Assembly (NCBI GenBank): GCA_002899765.1
Contig: PPDH01000028.1
Coordinates: forward strand, 158,029-222,028
Length of the DNA: 64,000 nt
Reading direction: 5' to 3'
From: Sulfurimonas sp.
GTDB lineage: Bacteria; Campylobacterota; Campylobacteria; Campylobacterales; Sulfurimonadaceae
Below, in pieces: positions 9,886 through 18,888 of this stretch (its first letter is position 1; each line of letters begins with the position of its first letter). The position numbers were made by a program, and so were the translations under genes. The notes under the pieces are model-generated. The model did no database searches, had not been told where the DNA came from, and worked only from the letters and a program-made list of their open reading frames with translations.

Positions 9886-11538
9886 TTAGCTATTATATGC
9901 GACAAGTTCGCCTCTTTTTAGCTGCGAAATTTTATCTCTGTATTTACGTATAAAAAAGGCTTTTTGTTCAAAAGAGATATCTTTTTGCATGTTGACCTTT
10001 TTATACTCCCTCTCATAGTGCTTCATCAAAAAGGAGATTAATTCCGCCTTTAGAGCCTCCTCATTTTTTAGCGCCCTTATCTGCTCATCCACAGAAATTG
10101 CCATTAGCATAGGTTCATCAAACTTTCCTCTAAGTGCCAAAGCAAACTCATGCGAATGAAACTGCAAAAGTGACGGGTCTAAAACATCTAGTATCTGATC
10201 TATAAATTCCGGATGTTCTAAAACCGTTTTGATAAGCGTGAGTTCCCACATATCCTTATGACGGCTTCTATCATCAACAGGTTTGTTATAGTTAGTGTTA
10301 GTTTGGTTAGCCAGCCTGACAAATGAGGTATTGATTCCTAATCTTTGTGCCAAATATGTTTTATATCTATCTTGAAGCATTGCAGATAGAGTTTTAAGAT
10401 AGCCGATTGCCTCTTGCATGCAGAGCTCTTTTGCTTTTGGGTCTGAGAGATTGTAAAGAGATAGTATTTCATCTATAACAAACTCTATAAAGGGCTGCGG
10501 AGTTCTAAACATCTCTGAGAGCTCTTCTATTGCGCCCTTTTGTACCATATCGGCAGGGTCTAAACCTGCCCCGAATATAACGACTCCGCCGCTAAATCCG
10601 CTTGCACTCAAGAGCTTTGAGGCTTTAAGCGCCGCCGCACGTCCTGCTTTGTCTCCGTCATACGCCATAACAACCTCAGGCTCTCCCTTTCTTAAAAGAG
10701 GCAGATGTTCGGACGTTAACGCAGTGCCCAGTGTTGCTACAGCGTTGTCAAATCCAGCCTGATGCAGCATAATAACATCGAGATACCCTTCTGTTATAAC
10801 TATCTGTTTTGTTTTATGGATACTCTGTTTCGCATGATGATACGCATAAAGCAGACGCGACTTGTTAAAAAACGGTGTTTCGGGAGAGTTTACATACTTT
10901 GCCTGATGTCCGGTTATAGTTCTACCGCCAAAGCCGACTATAGTACCATTTGCGGAGTGAATGGGAAAGGTGATGCGTTCTATAAATCTAGCATAGGTTC
11001 TTCCGCCTTCTGTGCCGATGATGCCCATCTCTAATGCTTCACTCATATTTAAGAGTTCAGATTTTATATAGTTTATCGTGCTGTTTGAATCAGCTGCATA
11101 CCATATGCCGAACTTCTCTACACTTCCCTCATAAATACCGCGCTCTTTTAGATACGCCAATGCTTGATGGTTTTTTGTAAGCAAATATTGATATCGGCTG
11201 CAAATTTTTTCCATGAGCCGTGAAAGCGGTTTATCTTTTTTGCCTTCACTGTATACAAGAGAGAAATTAGTTGAAGAGGCAAGTTTTTCAAGTGCTTGAG
11301 GATAGTTTAATTTTTCATACTCCATAACAAATTTTATACTGTCTCCACCTGCACCGCAACCAAAACAGTGATATATCTGCTTTGCAGGGCTTACTACGAA
11401 CGAAGCGGTTTTTTCATCATGAAAAGGGCATGGAGCTTTATAGTTTGCACCGGCTTTTCTAAGTTCTACGTATGAACCTACTACGTCGACAATATCAAGG
11501 CGTGCTTTTAGAGCTTCTATAGAGTCCTGGGTAATCAT
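9886..11538 (-). CDS. dnaG: DNA primase DnaG
   Basis: Synthesises RNA primers at the replication fork. The N-terminal CHC2 zinc ribbon is seen as CPFHDEKTASF and CFGCGAGGD (residues about 36-60). The Toprim core follows with ITEGYLDVI and VMAYDGDKAGRAAA (residues about 245-305). The C-terminal helicase-binding part is short, as in Campylobacterota. A TTG start at 11553 would add five residues; ATG 11538 (MITQDSIEALK) is preferred because it matches the family start. Length 550 residues. It overlaps no neighbour and ends 8 bases from the convergent lysine-rich gene. Confidence 0.93.
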   Translation of the reverse strand: MITQDSIEALKARLDIVDVVGSYVELRKAGANYKAPCPFHDEKTASFVVSPAKQIYHCFGCGAGGDSIKFVMEYEKLNYPQALEKLASSTNFSLVYSEGKKDKPLSRLMEKICSRYQYLLTKNHQALAYLKERGIYEGSVEKFGIWYAADSNSTINYIKSELLNMSEALEMGIIGTEGGRTYARFIERITFPIHSANGTIVGFGGRTITGHQAKYVNSPETPFFNKSRLLYAYHHAKQSIHKTKQIVITEGYLDVIMLHQAGFDNAVATLGTALTSEHLPLLRKGEPEVVMAYDGDKAGRAAALKASKLLSASGFSGGVVIFGAGLDPADMVQKGAIEELSEMFRTPQPFIEFVIDEILSLYNLSDPKAKELCMQEAIGYLKTLSAMLQDRYKTYLAQRLGINTSFVRLANQTNTNYNKPVDDRSRHKDMWELTLIKTVLEHPEFIDQILDVLDPSLLQFHSHEFALALRGKFDEPMLMAISVDEQIRALKNEEALKAELISFLMKHYEREYKKVNMQKDISFEQKAFFIRKYRDKISQLKRGELVAYNS

Positions 11539-11651
11539 AGGCGGATTATACAAAAATGTTCGTTAAAGGGAGTTTGAAAAAAGCTACATGTAGGTCACTA
11601 AAACAGGTCACGGTAAGACCTATTTTAGAAGGAGAAATAAAATTTTAGATA

Positions 11652-11783
11652 TTAATAAATATCTGTACTCGGATGGTTTGGTTTATCAATCTGAGTATTT
11701 GTATCTTTTGTATCGTAATGTACGACACTATCGGCTTGGAGGACACCCAACGTTAATGTTACTGCTAAAATGAATATTTTCAT
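11652..11783 (-). CDS. Very small exported peptide (43 residues)
   Basis: An ATG at 11783 with a clear AAAGGA ribosome site 7 bases upstream opens a 43-codon frame ending at TAA 11652. The N-terminus MKIFILAVTLTLGVLQA is a convincing signal peptide with a cleavage site after QA. The mature peptide would be about 26 polar residues starting DSVVHYDTKDTNTQ. No family is recognised and no cysteine is present. It lies in the 350-base gap between dnaG and nifQ. Short length keeps this tentative, but the ribosome site and signal peptide together support it. Confidence 0.55.
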   Translation of the reverse strand: MKIFILAVTLTLGVLQADSVVHYDTKDTNTQIDKPNHPSTDIY

Positions 11784-11906
11784 TTTTTTCCTTTGGTAAG
11801 AACGCATTACGCTCTAAATTTTTAAATCGGAGGAATTTTATCTGATTTAAAAATTTTTGTTATTGATTTGTGTCAATTTATAATAAAAAATAGAATTTTT
11901 AATCAC

Positions 11907-12254
11907 TTAAGCAGTATGTTTTACTGCATTTATTTCATCTGTTATGCAGCCAAAGCATGAAATATTGTAGCTGCAATTCTCACATGCGGGAGCGATTTTG
12001 CCTATTTCATCGTATATAAATTTTTTCCATAATTTATCTTTTGGTTTATTTTGTGCTAAAGTCGGAAAATTTCTTTGCATAAACCTGCCCATCTCTGTTC
12101 TGCTCTCAATCCCCAAATCACTGTATAGATGCCCCATTGCTAATGATTTGTGTGCTACCCATGGAGCTATAACATCACGTGCGTAAGAGTTTGCCGAATG
12201 CGTTTGAAGCAAATCGCAAACCTCTTTTTCTAGTTTTTTTAAATCCATTTTCAT
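11907..12254 (-). CDS. nifQ: NifQ, molybdenum delivery for FeMo-cofactor (short form)
   Basis: NifQ holds a molybdenum-iron-sulfur cluster and donates Mo to the NifEN/NifH cofactor machinery. The product matches the C-terminal two thirds of the family: HLYSDLGIESRTEMGRFM, then NKPKDKLWKKFIYDEIG, then the cluster cysteines CENCSYNISCFGC (residues about 91-103). At 115 residues it lacks most of the variable N-terminal part of longer NifQ proteins. The start at 12254 has AGGGAG 8 bases upstream. It lies 75 bases downstream of a peroxidase gene on the same strand and may be cotranscribed from the sigma-54 box at 12917. Confidence 0.82.
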   Translation of the reverse strand: MKMDLKKLEKEVCDLLQTHSANSYARDVIAPWVAHKSLAMGHLYSDLGIESRTEMGRFMQRNFPTLAQNKPKDKLWKKFIYDEIGKIAPACENCSYNISCFGCITDEINAVKHTA

Positions 12255-12329
12255 AATAAATCTCCCTCTTAAGTATTTATAAATGACAAAATTGTCAGAT
12301 TTTGTTTGGATAAGTTGTAAACTGAACTA

Positions 12330-12878
12330 TCAAACACTCATCCAGTTCTCATGCGTATGACCCTTTTTCTCTTCGCTAAAAATTTTATGAACAGCTTTGA
12401 TACAAGCATCATAATCAACTTCATCTACTATCTCCCCGACTAACTCCTTATATGCTACCAACCCCTCACGGTCAATCAGATATACGGCGCGGGCAAGACG
12501 GTTTTTAAGTTTGCCCTCTTTGATAAGCAGACCATATTTTTTTGCAAAATTTAAATCAGCGTCTATTACCAACTCTGCACTGTCGATATTCTCACTTTTT
12601 ACATACTCTTTTACAAACTCAATATCATCGGTTGTTACCATAATCGTGTCTAGTTTTTTAAACTGCTTTACAAGCTCGTTAAACTTCTTAGCCCCAAGCG
12701 AGCATACCTCTGTTTTAAGGGAAGGTATGGAGATAATAAGCTGTGTGTTTGGCGCTATCATCCCGATTACGTTTTTACTGCCGTCTAGTTTTGTAATTCG
12801 CGCAGACGGTGCTTCACGACCGACAGCCACCTCTTTTCCCTCAAGTTCACTTAGCGTTCCGTGTACAGTTATATTCAT
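12330..12878 (-). CDS. tpx: Thiol peroxidase (Tpx family), nif-linked, without the usual resolving Cys
   Basis: A thioredoxin-fold peroxidase that reduces hydroperoxides. The peroxidatic site is SLKTEVC with Cys59, and the C-terminal LARAVYLIDREGLVAY is typical of Tpx. The resolving cysteine found about 35 residues later in E. coli Tpx (in a CGA context) is replaced by KSENIDSAEL, so a partner thiol would be needed; one other Cys sits in YDACIKAV. The C-terminus has a short HTHENW extension. A sigma-54 box at 12917-12932 places it in the nif regulon, upstream of nifQ. A role in protecting nitrogenase from peroxide is inferred. Confidence 0.85.
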   Translation of the reverse strand: MNITVHGTLSELEGKEVAVGREAPSARITKLDGSKNVIGMIAPNTQLIISIPSLKTEVCSLGAKKFNELVKQFKKLDTIMVTTDDIEFVKEYVKSENIDSAELVIDADLNFAKKYGLLIKEGKLKNRLARAVYLIDREGLVAYKELVGEIVDEVDYDACIKAVHKIFSEEKKGHTHENWMSV

Positions 12879-12916
12879 AATTCATCCATATTTGCAAGAT
12901 ATACTCTGAATCCATG

Positions 12917-12932
12917 TGCATAACCCATTCTA
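12917..12932 (-). promoter_or_regulatory. Sigma-54 promoter of tpx-nifQ
   Basis: On the minus strand this reads TAGAATGGGTTATGCA, matching the local consensus TAGAAC-N5-ATGCA with one change in the -24 part. It lies about 40 bases before the tpx ATG. Confidence 0.65.
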
Positions 12933-12988
12933 TTGTAAAGCAGAGCTTACTGATTATATTTTATACAGTTTATTGCTTATTTAAATAG

Positions 12989-12994
12989 TATAAT
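12989..12994 (+). promoter_or_regulatory. -10 box (TATAAT) of nifA
   Basis: A TATAAT 20 bases before the nifA ATG with AT-rich sequence upstream. No sigma-54 box is seen, so nifA seems to be made from a vegetative promoter with a very short leader. The ribosome site is weak (AGAAG). Confidence 0.5.
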
Positions 12995-13013
12995 TTGAAA
13001 AATAGAAGTTTAC

Positions 13014-14639
13014 ATGTCAAAGAAAAATCATATTCCTGATGATGAACAGTGTCAATCATGTGCATTAAAGTTTGCTTATGATGAGATTAGCATACTCTAC
13101 GAAATAGCAGTAATGTTGACAAACACGACAGATACAAAAGAGTGCATAGAAAAAAGCATGCTTCTTCTTAAGAGAAAATCATATCTTGAGAGATGTACGC
13201 TTTTTCTTCTTAATGACGAAGGCGAGTATCTGGAACTTTTTGCTTCTATAAACATAACGCCTGCCCAACAGAAAATGGCAAGATATAAAATAGGCGAAGG
13301 AGCAACGGGTCTTGCCGCAAAAAGTGCAGAACCTATCGTAATAGAAAATATTCACAATAATATCAACTACTTAAATAAAATCGGCACGGTAAATACAAAA
13401 TCTATCTCCTACGTAGCTACTCCAATCATTCAAGACAGCGGAGTTATAGGCGTTTTGTCCGCTAACATCGATGAGTCAAGCGTGATAAACTTTGACAATA
13501 TCGTTCACATGCTGACAATTGTAGGCTCGCTTTTTGGCGGCAATATATCTATGCAAAAGAGATTTGCAAAAGAAAAAGAGAGTTTGGTTGAGCTTAAAAC
13601 ATACTATAAAGACCAAGCGCTTAGCGAATATAGGTTTGAAAATATAATCGGCAAAAGTTCTAAAATGAAACTTATATTTAACATGTTAGAGACGGTCTCG
13701 CCCTCCGATGCCACTATTTTGGTAAGAGGCGAAACAGGCACGGGAAAAGAGCTTATAGCTACTGCGGTACACAACTTAAGTAAGCGTAAAAACGGCCCGC
13801 TAATAAAACTAAACTGTGCGGCTATAAGCGAGACACTGCTTGAGAGCGAACTTTTTGGACATGAAAAAGGCGCTTTTACCGATGCCAAAGAGAGCAGAAA
13901 AGGAAGATTTGAGTTAGCAGACGGAGGCACGCTTTTTTTAGACGAAATAGGCGATATAACGCCATCTCTTCAGGTTAAACTTCTTAGAATTTTGCAAGAA
14001 CAGGAGTTTGAACGCGTAGGCGGAACTAAAACAATTAAAACAAACGTTAGGTTAGTGGCGGCAACAAACAGAAATCTAGAAAAAATGGTCAAAAGCGGCG
14101 AGTTTAGAGAGGATTTGTTTTACCGTTTAAACGTCATTCCTATAAATCTGCCGCCGCTTCGTGAGAGGTATGAAGACGTTAAGCTCTTAATCGAGCACTA
14201 TCTGCATAGCTTTACAAAAGAGCATAAAAAAGAGATGTTTTTCTCTAAACAGGCTTTAGAAATTCTGCTTGATTATCCATGGCCTGGAAATATCCGCGAA
14301 CTTCAAAATACAATGGAGAGAATAGTTTTAATATGCCCAAACGGAGTAATAAATCCCGAGATGTTAAACCATGTAATGCCATTTAACTATCAAAAATTGC
14401 ATATGAACATGGATAGTGAGAAAACAGAAGTACAAAAAGAGAGTTTGCCTGCTCAAAACAGAGAAGAAAATGCAGTGCCGCAGACCTTTACTAAAAACAG
14501 AATTTTAGAGATTGAAAAAGAGTCGATTATTAAAGCATTAGTTGATAACCGCGGCATAAAAACAAAAGCTGCAGCACAGCTTGGAATGAGCACAAGGCAG
14601 ATTACGTATAAAATCAAAAAATATAATATAGAATTTTAA
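13014..14639 (+). CDS. nifA: NifA, sigma-54-dependent activator of nif genes
   Basis: Master activator of nitrogen fixation genes. An N-terminal GAF domain (residues about 25-190) is followed by an AAA+ domain: Walker A GETGTGKE (about 239-246), the sigma-54 contact loop GAFTDA (286-291), Walker B GGTLFLDEIGD (about 302-312) and the FREDLFYRLNVIPI segment. The C-terminal helix-turn-helix is IKTKAAAQLGMSTRQITYK. The contact loop is usually GAFTGA; here Gly is Asp at residue 290. Length 541 residues. It stands opposite tpx-nifQ and beside nifT, and rpoN lies 6 kb away. The cysteine-rich linker of oxygen-sensitive NifA proteins is not evident between the AAA+ and HTH parts. Confidence 0.93.
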   Translation: MSKKNHIPDDEQCQSCALKFAYDEISILYEIAVMLTNTTDTKECIEKSMLLLKRKSYLERCTLFLLNDEGEYLELFASINITPAQQKMARYKIGEGATGLAAKSAEPIVIENIHNNINYLNKIGTVNTKSISYVATPIIQDSGVIGVLSANIDESSVINFDNIVHMLTIVGSLFGGNISMQKRFAKEKESLVELKTYYKDQALSEYRFENIIGKSSKMKLIFNMLETVSPSDATILVRGETGTGKELIATAVHNLSKRKNGPLIKLNCAAISETLLESELFGHEKGAFTDAKESRKGRFELADGGTLFLDEIGDITPSLQVKLLRILQEQEFERVGGTKTIKTNVRLVAATNRNLEKMVKSGEFREDLFYRLNVIPINLPPLRERYEDVKLLIEHYLHSFTKEHKKEMFFSKQALEILLDYPWPGNIRELQNTMERIVLICPNGVINPEMLNHVMPFNYQKLHMNMDSEKTEVQKESLPAQNREENAVPQTFTKNRILEIEKESIIKALVDNRGIKTKAAAQLGMSTRQITYKIKKYNIEF

Positions 14640-14677
14640 GACTTTATACTTTGAAAACCCAAATGAAATAGTCTATT

Positions 14678-14899
14678 TTAACTATCTCCTCTTGATACTA
14701 TTTTAGCATTGACTTCATTTGGAAGTTTTTTAATATTTGGTTCTATGTGCCATACATCACCGTTAGTCAAATTGATATCTCCTCCCCATTTTTCATCGCT
14801 TTCAAACTCCAGCGACTCAATTATCTCTTCCATATCTTTTTTAGCTACATAAAATAGCACCTTGCCCTCATCATTTTCTCTCAACATAACTTTTGCCAT
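14678..14899 (-). CDS. nifT: NifT/FixU family protein
   Basis: A 73-residue protein with the whole NifT pattern: MAKVMLRENDEGKVLFYVAK, KKDMEEIIESLEF, then WGGDINLTNGDVW. NifT is common in nif clusters; its role is not established and deletion has little effect in the hosts where it was tested. Here it is convergent with nifA and follows the flavoprotein gene on the minus strand after a repeat element, so it may be read from the nifU operon or from its own weak promoter. No sigma-54 box is seen directly upstream. Confidence 0.85.
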   Translation of the reverse strand: MAKVMLRENDEGKVLFYVAKKDMEEIIESLEFESDEKWGGDINLTNGDVWHIEPNIKKLPNEVNAKIVSRGDS

Positions 14900-14932
14900 T
14901 ATAGACTCCCTGTTTTGTATAATAGAATACTC

Positions 14933-15029
14933 TGATTAAACATAGATTGCTTCGTCGTAAACTCCTCGCAATGACAGTCATTGCGAGCTTCTTTAGAAGC
15001 GCGGCAATCTAAAAACTTAATTATTCAGA
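14933..15029. repeat. 97-base repeat element, copy 1 (inverted partner at 30029)
   Basis: This copy is almost identical to the reverse complement of 30029-30125, with one visible mismatch. It has outer arms AGATTGC and GCAATCT and a central perfect inverted repeat CGCAATGACAGTCATTGCG. It looks like a small palindromic mobile repeat (MITE- or REP-like). Its right end overlaps the last codons of the flavoprotein gene. Confidence 0.85.
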
Positions 15030-16681
15030 AAATTCAATAATTTGCTTAAAAAGCGCCATAAACCCTCGCGGGTGTTATTTTTAAAACTAACTTTGAAATT
15101 AGTTTCATTTATCTGCTCGATATATGATTCACAATCAAAATGCTTATCATCCTTTTGAGGATAATCGTCTCTGTAGTGAACACCTCTGCTCTCCTTTCTC
15201 TTTAATGCGCTAAGAACCATCGCCTCTGCAATTAAAAGCGCATTTTTAAACTCTATAATCGAAGCCAGTTCTACATTGTCATGTAAATCTTTGTTTACAC
15301 AGTGCAGTCCGTATTGATGCTGCATCAGATAGTGTACATACTCTAATGCCGACGATAACGAATCTTCACTTCTAAAGACTCCCGCATTTTTAAACAAAAA
15401 TCCACCGAGATTTTTTCTTATGGCGTTAATGTTAAAAAGACTCTCTTCGCTTAGTATCAAATCTACTTTTCGCGACTCCTTTTCGACATACGAATAATCA
15501 ATCGGCAAGAAGTCTCTTCTAAGTGCTACATGTGCTGCCTCTTTTCCTGCAAGTCTGCCAAAGTAAGCGCCCTCCAAAAGTGAATTTCCCCCTAGTCTGT
15601 TTGCGCCGTGAACACCTGTTACCGCGCACTCTCCGCATGCAAAAACATAAGGCATATCTGTAGAGGTATCGCCTCTTGTCCATATTCCGCCTATGCTGTA
15701 GTGTGCCGAAGGTGTAATAGCCAAAAGCTCTTTTGCAATATTTATACCCGCTCCGTTAAGTGCCGTTTTTTTAGCCGAGGGAAGTTTTTCATCTATGATT
15801 TCTTCGCCTAGATGACGCAAATCCAGATATACTTTATGACCTTTATTCATGTGCTTAACAATATCGCGAGACAGTTTGTCGCGCGTTTGAAGCTCATTCG
15901 TAAAGCGGACACCCTCTTCATCAACAATATATCCGCCCTCTCCGCGTGCCGCTTCACTTATAAGTGAACCGCTGTTTGCCAGCGTTGTAGGATGAAACTG
16001 TACAAACTCCATGTTGCTGAGACGCATATTTGCGCGAAGTGCGGCGGCTATAACATCGCCTGAACTCTCCTGAGAGTTTGTGGTATGAGAGCGAAAAATC
16101 CCTGCATAGCCTCCGCCTGCCAAGACTAACGATTTGCAGGCAAAGGCTATAACTTGTGAGTTACGGCGGCGAAGAACCGTTATGCCCGACAGTTTGCCTT
16201 TATACTTTGTAATGTTTAAAAACTTATGGTTTGAAAGAATATCTACGCCCTAGTTTTTACATTTTACAAAGAGAGTTTGAACTATTGAAGCGCCTGTTCT
16301 GTCGGCAATATAACATGTACGATTGGCACTCGCTCCGCCAAAGGGACGCTGTTTAACATCTCCGTTGTCATCTGAGTCAAAACGGACACCCATCTCTTTT
16401 AATTCCCATATTATGTTTGGGGCTTCTGCGCACATGCTTTGTATGTTTGCCCTGTGAGAGAGTCCGTCCGAACCTGCAACCGTATCGTTTACATGTCTCT
16501 CTACAGAGTCGTAAGCCGACAAATCTATAACGGCGTTAATGCCTCCCGATGCTACGGATGAGTTTGAGCGAAAAGGATTGCTTTTAGTAATTACCGCAAC
16601 TTTTAAGCCGCTTTTTTTGGCGTATAACGCTGCATAAAGCCCCGAAATACCGCTTCCTATAACTATAACATCATATAACAT
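15017..16681 (-). pseudogene. FAD flavoprotein of FrdA/SdhA/NadB family, interrupted by in-frame TAG
   Basis: Start ATG 16681 (MLYDVIVIGSGISGLYAA) overlaps the reductase gene upstream by 11 bases. An FAD-binding GxGxxG is at residues 9-14. The substrate region has FGGASANRTCYIADRTG and, later, FVQFHPTTL, EAARGEGGYIV and the FAD-closing HGANRLGGNSLLEGAYFG. The GVHYRDDYPQKDD C-terminus is of the succinate dehydrogenase/fumarate reductase type. TAG at 16250-16252 (codon 144) breaks a frame that is clean on both sides; full length would be 554 residues. It could be a soluble fumarate reductase or an L-aspartate oxidase; no iron-sulfur or membrane partner is next to it. Position behind nifU suggests service to nitrogen fixation, which is inference. 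Confidence 0.82.
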
Positions 16682-17795
16682 TGTTAGCTCCGTATAATTT
16701 AGATATCGCCTCTTTGTCCGCATTTGGCAGATAAGCAAGCGTTAAATTATCTTTGACATGTAGCGGATTAATCGCACCAAAAAGCGAACTGACAACACTA
16801 CTGCTTCTTGCAAACTGCAAAGCGGTTATAACATCGTTAAAATCCTTCGTGCCAAGTGCTTTGCCTACATCTGCGTCAAACTTCCTTTGAAAAACATTTG
16901 CCTGAAGAAGCGAAGACGAGCCTATCATTTTCAAACCGTAACCGTAAACTGCCTGCATAAGCGTATAGTATTTTCCATCCGGTCCTTTTTGATTTGAAAA
17001 ACTATATGCCTGAGTTTTAGCTATATTGTAGGGAGCTTGAATATACTTAAAATGGTTGTTAGCACCTCCTACCTCTTGTGCAATCTCTACTAAATCTTTA
17101 AGCGATAGATACTCCGTATGTGTTTCATCATATAAAAAACCGTTCCAAGTTGCAACTCCATAATTTCTTATCTTTTTCTCTTTTACAAGTTTTTCAAAAA
17201 GTTCAAACGCTTTTTTGACTCTCTTTTTTAACTCTTTATAGTCAATATATCCCAACTGCATTTCAGGATTGTGTAAAAACAGGATGTCTAAAGTTTTTAA
17301 CACTAAGTTTTTTAAAGATTTCTCAACGCTCCATCTTAAATAATCAGGAGTCATACAGTGCTGATCTACAACAATCTCCTCTTTGGAGGCTAAATTTTTC
17401 TCAATCACATTCTCTTCAATCCATGTATAAGGGTTTATCGGGAAAGGAAAATCAAGCGGCAGAAACCCTACCTTTGAGGTGATAACCAACTGCTCTCTGG
17501 TAGCTTTTTGCTCATCAAAAAGCTCTCTCAAAGCTTCTGCTATCTCTCTTTCGCTAATCTGATAACGGTAGTTTATTGCGGTATCTATAAGATTGATTCC
17601 GTTTAATACCGCAAGCTTTACCGACTCTTTATAGTTGATGACATAGTTCTCTTCTCTGTAGGGCTCTTTGCGAAAAGTACCCAGACCCAGCGAAGATACA
17701 AAGACATCTCCGTCAAAGCGGTAAAAATCTTTACTATATTTGGGGAACTGTTTTAGATAAGCAAAAGTAGCCTCTTTTGTTGCGTAAGCACTCAT
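16671..17795 (-). CDS. Aldo/keto reductase family protein in the nifU operon
   Basis: The 374-residue product has the aldo/keto reductase barrel signatures: LGLGTFRKEP near the start, NLIDTAINYRYQISE (the catalytic Asp/Tyr region), TSKVGF, LDILFLHNPEMQLG and IRNYGVATW. Cofactor-binding residues near the C-terminus are less clear (SSLFGAINPLHVKDNL). It is longer than the usual 280-320 residues because of an insertion after the Lys strand. It lies one base after nifU and overlaps the flavoprotein gene, so the three form an operon under the nifU sigma-54 box. Substrate unknown. Confidence 0.82.
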   Translation of the reverse strand: MSAYATKEATFAYLKQFPKYSKDFYRFDGDVFVSSLGLGTFRKEPYREENYVINYKESVKLAVLNGINLIDTAINYRYQISEREIAEALRELFDEQKATREQLVITSKVGFLPLDFPFPINPYTWIEENVIEKNLASKEEIVVDQHCMTPDYLRWSVEKSLKNLVLKTLDILFLHNPEMQLGYIDYKELKKRVKKAFELFEKLVKEKKIRNYGVATWNGFLYDETHTEYLSLKDLVEIAQEVGGANNHFKYIQAPYNIAKTQAYSFSNQKGPDGKYYTLMQAVYGYGLKMIGSSSLLQANVFQRKFDADVGKALGTKDFNDVITALQFARSSSVVSSLFGAINPLHVKDNLTLAYLPNADKEAISKLYGANNVI

Positions 17796-17796
17796 C

Positions 17797-18768
17797 TTAT
17801 GTCACTACCACTTTTATGGGAGCTTTTAACTTAAAGCTTAACATGTCTTCTATGCCTGCCAAAGTAGTAGTCGTATTCATAGAACAGCTCATACATTCGC
17901 CCTGATATTTGATGAGAACATTAAAAACGGAATTCCCGTCATTTATGTCTATTAACTCAACATTGCCGCCGTCAGCCTTTAGCGTCGGTCGGATATACTC
18001 TTCCAAAATGGACTCTACGCTTTTGATTTTTTGAACAAGGCTCATGGCTTCAAATTTTCCCTCGCCTTTTGCTTCGATAATTTTGCGCGCATTCTCTTCT
18101 GCGGTACGCTCTTGTAAAAGCTCTGCCAATAAATCAACCAGATATATATCTTTTTTTTCATGTCCGCCCGGCTTGATACAGGATTTACAAAATCCGCCTG
18201 CCTTTGTAAAATCGATAATCTCCTCAATGGAAGATAGTTTGTTCAGTTTTATAACCTCTTGCAGGGTATCTTGCGATACACGGGCGCACTCGCATACGAT
18301 AAACTCGCTCTCAAGCGTATCCATATCCACGCCCTTATAGATTGATGCGGCTTTTTTGATAACATCGTACGCCATAACGGAACAGTGCATTTTTTGTCCG
18401 GGTACGGCAGGAATATCGGGATTGTCTCGAAGCGCTTTTTCAACATCGATATTTGTTATTTTTAAAGCATCGTCAACTGTTTTGTTCATACACAACTCCG
18501 CCATCATGTCAGATGAAGCTATCGCCGTGCCGCAGCCGAAACTCTTGAACTTGCTTTTTTTAATTTGGTCTGTTTTTGGGTCTATTAACCAATACAGTCT
18601 TACGGCATCGCCGCAGCTCTCTGCTCCAAAATCTGCGATTATAAGTCTGTTCTTGCCTGCTTCAGACTCGGTTATCTCTCCCATATTTGAGGGTTGATTC
18701 ATTCTTTTTTGTACTTCTTGCGAGTACTCTTCCCAGAGTGCGCCGCCTATTAAATCATCTCTTGCCAT
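17797..18768 (-). CDS. nifU: NifU, iron-sulfur cluster scaffold for nitrogenase
   Basis: NifU builds Fe-S clusters with sulfur from NifS (encoded at 52780). All three domains are present: an IscU-like N-terminus with the cysteines in ESCGDAVRLY, SFGCGTAIASSD and KMHCSVMAYD; a central [2Fe-2S] domain with CECARVS and FCKSCIKPGG (residues about 158-200); and an Nfu C-terminus with ADGGNVELID and GECMSCSMNTT (residues about 262-300). Length 323 residues is close to the family norm. It leads an operon with the reductase and flavoprotein, and a sigma-54 box lies 35 bases upstream. NifS is not adjacent, unlike in many diazotrophs. Confidence 0.95.
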   Translation of the reverse strand: MARDDLIGGALWEEYSQEVQKRMNQPSNMGEITESEAGKNRLIIADFGAESCGDAVRLYWLIDPKTDQIKKSKFKSFGCGTAIASSDMMAELCMNKTVDDALKITNIDVEKALRDNPDIPAVPGQKMHCSVMAYDVIKKAASIYKGVDMDTLESEFIVCECARVSQDTLQEVIKLNKLSSIEEIIDFTKAGGFCKSCIKPGGHEKKDIYLVDLLAELLQERTAEENARKIIEAKGEGKFEAMSLVQKIKSVESILEEYIRPTLKADGGNVELIDINDGNSVFNVLIKYQGECMSCSMNTTTTLAGIEDMLSFKLKAPIKVVVT

Positions 18769-18802
18769 AGAATCCTCTTTATAAATAGTTTAAATCAGAC
18801 AA

Positions 18803-18818
18803 TGCAATTCCTATTCTT
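18803..18818 (-). promoter_or_regulatory. Sigma-54 promoter of nifU
   Basis: On the minus strand it reads AAGAATAGGAATTGCA: GA and GC at the same spacing as in the other boxes of this window. It is back to back with the P-II gene's box, 17 bases apart. Confidence 0.65.
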
Positions 18819-18835
18819 GACATAAGAATTTTCAC

Positions 18836-18851
18836 TAGAACAAAATATGCA
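18836..18851 (+). promoter_or_regulatory. Sigma-54 promoter of the P-II gene
   Basis: Reads TAGAACAAAATATGCA, a full match to the local consensus, 37 bases before the ATG at 18889. Confidence 0.75.
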
Positions 18852-18888
18852 TATCTGTTTATGAAAATAAAAAAACAAAAGGATTAAC

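Noticed and set aside
13604..13930. Minus-strand frame opposite nifA
   Set aside because: Shadow of the AAA+ domain coding frame; no ribosome site or family pattern.
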